NCBI GenBank assembly: GCA_946479125.1
Contig: CAMLET010000136.1
Coordinates: 1-7,896 of the forward strand
Source of the DNA: an uncultured Flavobacteriales bacterium
GTDB lineage: Bacteria > Bacteroidota > Bacteroidia > Flavobacteriales > Crocinitomicaceae
Reading direction: 5' to 3'
DNA length: 7,896 nt
Part shown: one piece after another, positions 1 through 4,986 of the stretch
Position numbering within the stretch: the stretch's first letter is position 1
How the letters are laid out: the number at the start of each line of letters is the position of its first letter
Translations under genes and position numbers: made by a program
Notes under the pieces: generated by a model
Databases searched by the model: none
Seen by the model: only the letters and a program-made list of their open reading frames with translations
What the model was told of the DNA's origin: nothing

Positions 1-820
1 CGTGAATCATTACCAAAGGTTCACCTTTTTCAGAAACGATCATTCCGACGTGAGAAATTCCAGATCCGGCATCAAAAAATACCAAATCGCCCTTATGCGC
101 ATTTCTTTGCTTGATCTTCTTTGATTTATTGTACTGGTCTTCTGCCCTACGCGGAATCTCCTTCTTGTACTGTTTTTGATAAACGTACTGCGTGAAACCA
201 GAACAATCAAAGCCGTTTGGATCATCACCAGCCCATAAATAAGGAACACCCAATTGCGTCTTTGCAAAATCGATCATTCCTTCTCTACTTTGAATTGCAG
301 CAACAGTTTCTACCTCTTCTGTTTCGTTCGTTTCAGGAACTTTTGGGGGCGTTACACCACTTGGGTCATCCAAATCAGGAATATGATCAAACAAGCCAAT
401 AATTTGTTGTAATTCGTCATACTCATCTTTCCTTCCCGACTTCTTTAAGTCGTGTGCACGAGCAACCAAATCCTTCTTCAATAGAGCTATATGATTCAAA
501 TGTGCATTAAAAACCTTCGCTCCTTCCGTAGAATTGCGAACTTCCAAATACAATTTTCGACCTTCCTGCAAAGCATCCGGATGCAGCTTAAACCAAAATT
601 CCTTCTCAGACAATCTGAACAACGCCAAACTCTTATAGAACTCGGGTTGATAGCTATAATCGTAATCAGGAATATCCAACAATCGATTTGCTTTTCGATA
701 CACCATGCCGTAATGACCTTGGTCATAAAGCATTTCCAACTTATCGATTTGTTTTACTTGTGCCTCAGCAGTAAAAAAAGACAGGGTGAAAAATAAGGCA
801 ATTAAACGTCTCATAGCCAT
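1..820 (-). CDS. Secreted NlpC/P60 (C40) family cysteine peptidase, 3' end outside window
   Basis: This is probably a cell-wall hydrolase cutting peptide bonds in peptidoglycan outside the cytoplasm. The frame is open from the ATG at 820 to the window edge, giving 273 visible residues with no stop. Residues 1-20 look like a signal peptide: MAMRR, a hydrophobic stretch, then AEA before Gln21. Residues 22 to about 175 are mostly helical and slightly TPR-like (YRKANRLL, FYKSLALFRLSEKE), followed by an acidic Pro/Glu/Thr linker to about 182. The NlpC/P60 domain follows: GVPYLWAG, NGFDCSGF with catalytic Cys206, PRRAEDQY, KGDLVFFDAG and SHVGM with His257. The 51-residue Cys-His spacing agrees with E. 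coli MepS (Spr). His273 in MIH, the last visible codon, is the likely third active-site residue. An ATG at 814 is an alternative start. The family call is firm. The bond cut and the role of the N-terminal region are not known. Confidence 0.93.
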   Translation of the reverse strand, partial: MAMRRLIALFFTLSFFTAEAQVKQIDKLEMLYDQGHYGMVYRKANRLLDIPDYDYSYQPEFYKSLALFRLSEKEFWFKLHPDALQEGRKLYLEVRNSTEGAKVFNAHLNHIALLKKDLVARAHDLKKSGRKDEYDELQQIIGLFDHIPDLDDPSGVTPPKVPETNETEEVETVAAIQSREGMIDFAKTQLGVPYLWAGDDPNGFDCSGFTQYVYQKQYKKEIPRRAEDQYNKSKKIKQRNAHKGDLVFFDAGSGISHVGMIVSEKGEPLVMIH

Positions 821-834
821 TGAATCTATTCTCG

Positions 835-842
835 CAAATCTA
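835..842 (-). promoter_or_regulatory. Putative Bacteroidota -7 promoter element for the NlpC/P60 gene
   Basis: Read on the minus strand the bases are TAGATTTG, an exact match to the Bacteroidota housekeeping-sigma -7 consensus TAnnTTTG. It ends 14 bases before the ATG at 820, which implies a leader of only about ten bases. I found no clear TTG (-33) at the usual 17-23 base distance, so the call rests on the -7 element and its position. Confidence 0.45.
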
Positions 843-1038
843 AGAAATATGAATATTCGTTGAGTAAGTCTGTCTAATTATGTTCAACATTTGAAAGTTA
901 ACAGTGCATTGTCGAAAATCTTAACTCGCAGAAATGAACGATTTTGGTATCAAAATGTATGAAAACCGAGCCTTGTCCGATTTAACATAAATTCTCAGAA
1001 CCTCATGTTGCAAGCAATGATGATACTCGTTTAATCGT

Positions 1039-1046
1039 TATATTCG
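1039..1046 (+). promoter_or_regulatory. Possible -7 promoter element for the protease operon
   Basis: TATATTCG differs from TAnnTTTG at one base and ends 16 bases before the ATG at 1063, almost the same geometry as the element serving the divergent gene. The nearest upstream TTG (1008-1010) is 28 bases away, farther than usual. This is a weak call, supported mainly by position in the only intergenic gap ahead of a four-gene cluster. Confidence 0.28.
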
Positions 1047-1062
1047 TATACATTCAATTACC

Positions 1063-2667
1063 ATGAAAAAAATCATTTTCCTTTCTATTGGCCTATTCTG
1101 CACGACATTGTCGTTCGGACAGCAACAATTACAAAAAACACCACCTACTGAAACTGATCGTTTAGACGAAATACTGAAATATGTAAGTGCCAAATACGTT
1201 GACAATGTTGACGAAAAAAAACTCGTAGATGCAGCAATTGTAGCTATGCTGGAAGAATTGGATCCACATACTGCATACATTTCGAAAGAAGAAGTTGATG
1301 ATGCCAATCAGCGTATAGAAGGAAGTTTTGTTGGAATTGGAATTCGTTTTCAAATCTTAAAAGACACCTTAATGGTGGTGGAAACTATCGTTGGTGGTCC
1401 TTCAGAAAAATTAGGAATTCGTCCGGGAGATAAGATTACAAACATTGATGGTGTTAACGTTGCTGGTATTGGATTGAAAAATGCTCAGGTTCGTGAAAAA
1501 CTAATGGGTGAACTTGGAACCAAGGTAAAAGTTGACATCAAGCGAAAAAATACCAAAGCTCCAATCACATTTGTTATTACAAGAGATAAAATTCCCGTGA
1601 ATTCAGTTGAATGTTCTTACATGGTTGAACCAGGAATTGGTTATATCAAATTGACCGCTTTTGCAAGAACTACTCCTGATGAGATGACCAAAGCAATGAA
1701 AGAATTGAAAGCTGAAGGAATGCAAAGTCTTATTCTTGATTTGCAGGACAACGGTGGAGGATTAATGTATGTTGCTCAATATTTAGCTGATGAATTTTTA
1801 TCCGGAAACAAGCTGATTGTATATTCTGAAGGTAGAGCGCAACCACGTCAGGACCTTAAAGCAGAAAGAGCTGGACTTTGGGAAAAAGGAAATTTAGTAT
1901 TGCTAACAGACGAAAGCACGGCTTCTGCAAGTGAGATTTTGAGCGGTGCCGTTCAGGATTGGGACCGTGGAGTTATCGTAGGACGTAGAAGTTACGGAAA
2001 AGGATTAGTACAACGTCCAATTGACTTAAGTGATGGTGCACAACTTCGTTTAACGATTGCACGTTACTTCACTCCTACTGGTCGCTGGATCCAAAAACCA
2101 TATGATGATTTGGAAGCGTACAAAAACGACTACATGAAACGTTTCATGAACGGTGAAATGACAAACATCGATTCAATCAAACTCCCAGATTCATTAAAAT
2201 TCCAAACACTGGTTTCGAAAAGAACAGTTTACGGAGGTGGAGGTATTATGCCTGATTTCTTTGTTCCATTAGATACTTCGGAGATTACTGATTTTTACCG
2301 TGATGTTGCCGGAACAGGTGTTTTCGCTTCATTCCCGCTGACATTCGTTGACAAAAACAGAGACGATTTGAATAAGAAATATGAGAACATTGACGAGTTC
2401 ATTAAAGGATTTGAAGTTGACAAAAAAATGATGGATGATTTCTTTGCAGAAGCAATGAAAGAGAACAAAGAGCTAAAAATGAATGAAGAGCAATACAAGA
2501 TCAGCGGCGATTTGATGCGTTTACGCTTAAAAGCTCACATTGCTCAAGATTTATTTGGTTCAGAATCGTTCTACCGTATTTACAATACGAAAAACGAAAT
2601 ATTAATGAAAGCTATCAATATACTGAAGTCAAACGATTATAATAGTATTAAATTAGCGGCAAATTAA
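1063..2667 (+). CDS. S41 family C-terminal processing peptidase (CtpA/Prc-like)
   Basis: A periplasmic serine protease of the tail-specific family, which trims or degrades envelope proteins from their C-termini with a Ser/Lys dyad. The 534-residue product begins with a signal peptide (MKKIIFLSIG..., likely cut after SFG at residue 19). A helical segment follows (about 30-85), then a PDZ domain (about 86-165, with GPSEKLGIRPGDKI) that in this family binds substrate tails. The S41 core (about 185-345) contains LDLQDNGGG, STASASEI and SYGKGLVQ. The catalytic residues are Ser288 and Lys313, with Gln317 supporting; the 25-residue Ser-Lys spacing equals that of B. subtilis CtpB (Ser309/Lys334). A charged helical C-terminal region of about 190 residues remains, as is usual in Bacteroidota homologues. 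The ATG at 1063 is the natural start because the signal peptide begins there. It is the first gene of a tight cluster, 7 bases before the lipoprotein gene. All key residues are intact. Often labelled ctpA or prc, but orthology is not shown here. Confidence 0.96.
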   Translation: MKKIIFLSIGLFCTTLSFGQQQLQKTPPTETDRLDEILKYVSAKYVDNVDEKKLVDAAIVAMLEELDPHTAYISKEEVDDANQRIEGSFVGIGIRFQILKDTLMVVETIVGGPSEKLGIRPGDKITNIDGVNVAGIGLKNAQVREKLMGELGTKVKVDIKRKNTKAPITFVITRDKIPVNSVECSYMVEPGIGYIKLTAFARTTPDEMTKAMKELKAEGMQSLILDLQDNGGGLMYVAQYLADEFLSGNKLIVYSEGRAQPRQDLKAERAGLWEKGNLVLLTDESTASASEILSGAVQDWDRGVIVGRRSYGKGLVQRPIDLSDGAQLRLTIARYFTPTGRWIQKPYDDLEAYKNDYMKRFMNGEMTNIDSIKLPDSLKFQTLVSKRTVYGGGGIMPDFFVPLDTSEITDFYRDVAGTGVFASFPLTFVDKNRDDLNKKYENIDEFIKGFEVDKKMMDDFFAEAMKENKELKMNEEQYKISGDLMRLRLKAHIAQDLFGSESFYRIYNTKNEILMKAINILKSNDYNSIKLAAN

Positions 2668-2674
2668 TAGACCA

Positions 2675-3175
2675 ATGAAAATTCATTTTGTTTTAGCGGG
2701 CCTGTTGTTTTTAGCATCATGTGGTGAAACATCCAATAATTCAGCTGAAAATAGTCCTGAGTCAATTGTTGCAGATCCTGACGGTTCAAAAGGACTGAAT
2801 GAGGATTTGGTGGAATTAGATAAGGCTGAACAAGAACTAAGTGAAGCGTCAAAAAACACTACTTCTCTAGAGTTCAAAAAAATGTCACATGACTTTGGTA
2901 AGATCAAATTAAGTTCTGAAAATGACTGTGTGTTTGAAGTGAAAAACACTGGAAAGTTTCCCTTAGCAATTTCTGATGTTCAGGCTAGTTGTGGTTGTAC
3001 TACTCCTCAAAAACCTGAGAAACCTATCGCTCCGGGAAAAACAGACGTTATAAAAGTGCATTTTAAACCGAGTTCCAAATCTGTTGACGGACAACCTGTT
3101 GAGAAAACAATTACCGTTACGGCAAATACAGATCCTAAAATCACAGTGATTAGAATAAAAGCAATAGTTGAGTAA
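2675..3175 (+). CDS. DUF1573 domain lipoprotein
   Basis: The 166-residue product is a lipoprotein with one DUF1573 domain, an Ig-like fold family common in Bacteroidota and without an agreed function. The N-terminus MKIHFVLAGL is followed by the lipobox LASC, so Cys16 should be lipidated and the signal peptide removed. Residues 17-62 are a polar Asn/Ser/Glu/Asp-rich linker. The domain covers about 64-166: SHDFGKI, FEVKNTG, the hallmark ASCGCTTP with Cys106 and Cys108, PIAPGK, then strands ending TITVTANTDP. Cys85 is a further cysteine in the domain. The start lies 7 bases after the protease stop, so the two are very probably co-transcribed. The residues after Cys16 (GETSNNS) are not a strong surface-export signal of the Capnocytophaga type, so which membrane leaflet it sits on is unclear. 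A role as partner or adaptor of the protease is possible but unproven. Confidence 0.93.
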   Translation: MKIHFVLAGLLFLASCGETSNNSAENSPESIVADPDGSKGLNEDLVELDKAEQELSEASKNTTSLEFKKMSHDFGKIKLSSENDCVFEVKNTGKFPLAISDVQASCGCTTPQKPEKPIAPGKTDVIKVHFKPSSKSVDGQPVEKTITVTANTDPKITVIRIKAIVE

Positions 3176-3176
3176 A

Positions 3177-3869
3177 ATGGCAGGCAAAGAAGAAGTTGAA
3201 GAATATTATGACGATTATGTGAAACACCAAGGTAAAATTGGAGTTTCAACAAGACATAGAATTATTGCGCAAAATGTAAAAAAGCTTGGAGTAAAACCCA
3301 ATGCTAATATTCTGGAAATTGGGTGTGGAATTGGAACAGTAAGTTCGCTATTACTGAAAATGGTTCCACAAGGAAGTATTGTTGGATGTGATATTTCACC
3401 GAGAAGTATTCAATTCGCAAAGGAATTCAACAAAGCTCCCAATGCAGAGTTCATTGTAACGGATATGTCAGACTTCGATCATAAAACGAAATTTGACCTT
3501 GTTGTATTTCCTGACGTTCTTGAGCACATTCCTGTTGAACAGCATTACAAATTATTTGAGAACATTTCTAAAGTATGTTCCAGCGATGCGAAATTGTTTA
3601 TTAATATTCCAGAGCCACACGCACTGGACTATTATAGAAAGAATAAACCTGAATTACTTCAGATCATTGATCAATCCTTGTCAATGCAGGATTTACTAAA
3701 TAACGTATATCCTCATGGTTTTGTTCTTGAAAGCATTACTCCGTATGCCATTCATACAGATAAGCCGAACTATTTGAAAATCATTTTCAAGAAGAATCCT
3801 GAAGTGAAATCCATTGAGGTTAGAAGTAAATGGGTAAATCTGATTCAGAATATCAGGTCAAAATTCTAA
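3177..3869 (+). CDS. Class I SAM-dependent methyltransferase
   Basis: A cytoplasmic Rossmann-fold methyltransferase of the Methyltransf_11/25 type; the substrate is not evident. From the ATG at 3177 it has 230 residues. Motif I is ILEIGCGIGT (45-54), which binds S-adenosylmethionine. Asp72 in VGCDIS ends the second strand and should hold the ribose hydroxyls. VTDMSDF (94-100) is the adenine-side motif, and FDLVVFPDVLEHIP (106-119) is motif IV with the frequent DVLEH pattern. The C-terminal part (about 140-230) lacks recognisable motifs and may choose the substrate. I prefer ATG 3177, one base after the lipoprotein stop. An in-frame TTG at 3168 would add three residues and overlap the lipoprotein gene by eight bases. 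The next gene, a glycosyltransferase, begins 3 bases after the stop, so the acceptor may be a sugar or lipid-linked glycan. That is inferred from context only. Confidence 0.92.
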   Translation: MAGKEEVEEYYDDYVKHQGKIGVSTRHRIIAQNVKKLGVKPNANILEIGCGIGTVSSLLLKMVPQGSIVGCDISPRSIQFAKEFNKAPNAEFIVTDMSDFDHKTKFDLVVFPDVLEHIPVEQHYKLFENISKVCSSDAKLFINIPEPHALDYYRKNKPELLQIIDQSLSMQDLLNNVYPHGFVLESITPYAIHTDKPNYLKIIFKKNPEVKSIEVRSKWVNLIQNIRSKF

Positions 3870-3872
3870 ATA

Positions 3873-4931
3873 ATGCCTCCCAAGAACATAATTTACGTTT
3901 GTACAAATTACTCTAGTTTTGTTCTAAAGGATATTGAGATTTTAAAAACCAAACATCCGGTAGAAGTAATTCTTATTAATCTTCAACCGAAATGGTTAAT
4001 CCCTGTTCGTCTTGGCGGTGTATTCTTTAAAATGTTATTCCGAAAGAAGTCAATTGTTGTAAACCAGTTTGCCGGCTTTCATTGTATCCCGGGAATAATT
4101 GCCTCAAAGCTAAGAGGTCACAAAGTGGTTACCGTTCTTGGTGGAACAGACTGTGTATCTTTCCCATCCATTCAATACGGGAACTTTAACCGAAAAATAC
4201 TAGGCAAAGCAACCGCATACAGTCTATTGAAGTCTGATCTGCTTTTGCCGGTTGATTCAACGCTCATATTGACTGATTATAGTTATCAACCAAATGATTT
4301 TCCTCAACAAGGTTATAAGGCTTTTGTAAACAAGGTAGAAACACCTGCTCAGGTTATTTATAACGGATTTGATTCTACTCTTTTTAAAGATCTCGGGAAA
4401 CCGCGTAAAAAAAACAGCTTTGTCACTATTGGAGCAAAACTCGATTCACGATTTGGCTTTCAGTTGAAAGGAATTGATCTTTTAGCAGCCTTGTCAGAAG
4501 CTATGCCTGAAATTGAAATTCACATTATTGGTGGAATTGGCTTAGAATCTTATTTCACAGCATCAAATGTAATCTTACACCCAACAATTCCCAACACTGA
4601 GTTAGTTAACGTTCTTAACGATTTCGAATTCTATTTACAGCTTTCAATGTCGGAAGGATTTCCGAATGCCTTATGCGAAGCAATGCTCTGCGGCTGTATT
4701 CCTGTGGTTAGTAAAGTTGGCGCCATGCCTAAAATAGTAGATGGAATTGGCGGAGTTTTAGAACAAAAGGATTCTGAATTGTTAAAGCAGTTGGTGACGG
4801 ATTTGATTGGTTTAAATGAGTCAGAAAAGAAATCACTGTCACATCGTGCAAGTCAGCATATCGCAGAAAATTATCCTTTGAAATTACGTGAAGAGGAATT
4901 TTTGAAAGCTATACAAGATATTAGTATTTAA
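3873..4931 (+). CDS. GT4-type (GT-B fold) glycosyltransferase
   Basis: The 352-residue product looks like a retaining glycosyltransferase of family GT4, moving a sugar from a nucleotide donor to an envelope glycan or lipid at the inner face of the cytoplasmic membrane. The N-terminal half (about 1-165) is a first Rossmann-like domain with the acceptor side, including VVTVLGGTDCVSFPSI (85-100). The second domain starts near 180 (NSFVTIGAKL, then FQLKGIDLL). The clearest evidence is SEGFPNALCEAMLCGCIPVVS (about 260-280): Glu261 and Glu269 form the EX7E motif of this group, followed by GAMPKIVD and GGVL. There is no signal peptide or membrane segment. The size is normal to slightly short for GT4. 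The gene is last in the cluster, 3 bases after the methyltransferase and 2 bases before a terminator hairpin. Donor and acceptor cannot be told from the sequence. Confidence 0.9.
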   Translation: MPPKNIIYVCTNYSSFVLKDIEILKTKHPVEVILINLQPKWLIPVRLGGVFFKMLFRKKSIVVNQFAGFHCIPGIIASKLRGHKVVTVLGGTDCVSFPSIQYGNFNRKILGKATAYSLLKSDLLLPVDSTLILTDYSYQPNDFPQQGYKAFVNKVETPAQVIYNGFDSTLFKDLGKPRKKNSFVTIGAKLDSRFGFQLKGIDLLAALSEAMPEIEIHIIGGIGLESYFTASNVILHPTIPNTELVNVLNDFEFYLQLSMSEGFPNALCEAMLCGCIPVVSKVGAMPKIVDGIGGVLEQKDSELLKQLVTDLIGLNESEKKSLSHRASQHIAENYPLKLREEEFLKAIQDISI

Positions 4932-4932
4932 C

Positions 4933-4968
4933 AAAAAGCCCTGATCCAAATTGAACCAGGGCTTTTTT
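4933..4968. terminator. Bidirectional intrinsic terminator between convergent genes
   Basis: The stem pairs GCCCTG (4938-4943) with CAGGGC (4957-4962) around a 13-base loop. It is flanked by five A on the left and six T on the right, so the pairing can extend and both strands end in a T tract. It begins 2 bases after the glycosyltransferase stop and ends 18 bases before the stop of the converging YfhO-family gene. It should therefore end both transcripts. Confidence 0.9.
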
Positions 4969-4986
4969 ATTATTTATACCTAATTG

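Larger units (their letters stand above)
1063..4931 (+). other. Predicted four-gene operon
   Basis: Four same-strand genes (S41 protease, DUF1573 lipoprotein, methyltransferase, glycosyltransferase) are separated by 7, 1 and 3 bases. No internal terminator was seen, and one strong hairpin follows the last gene. Spacing this tight makes one transcript, and possibly translational coupling, likely. A further internal promoter inside the protease gene cannot be excluded by eye. Confidence 0.8.

Noticed and set aside
491..796. Plus-strand open frame of 101 codons
   Set aside because: It lies fully antisense to the well-supported NlpC/P60 gene, has no family signature and looks like a codon-bias shadow.
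880..890. Perfect 11-base palindrome ATGTTCAACAT in the divergent intergenic region, a possible operator
   Set aside because: Five-base arms are expected by chance at a fair rate in 242 bases of AT-rich DNA, and no second copy was seen. Kept out of the feature list.
2683..2949. Minus-strand open frame of 88 codons opposite the lipoprotein gene
   Set aside because: Antisense to a gene with a clear lipobox and DUF1573 domain, with no recognisable protein features of its own.
3168..3170. TTG as the methyltransferase start
   Set aside because: An ATG three codons downstream is more usual, avoids an eight-base overlap and keeps the whole methyltransferase fold.
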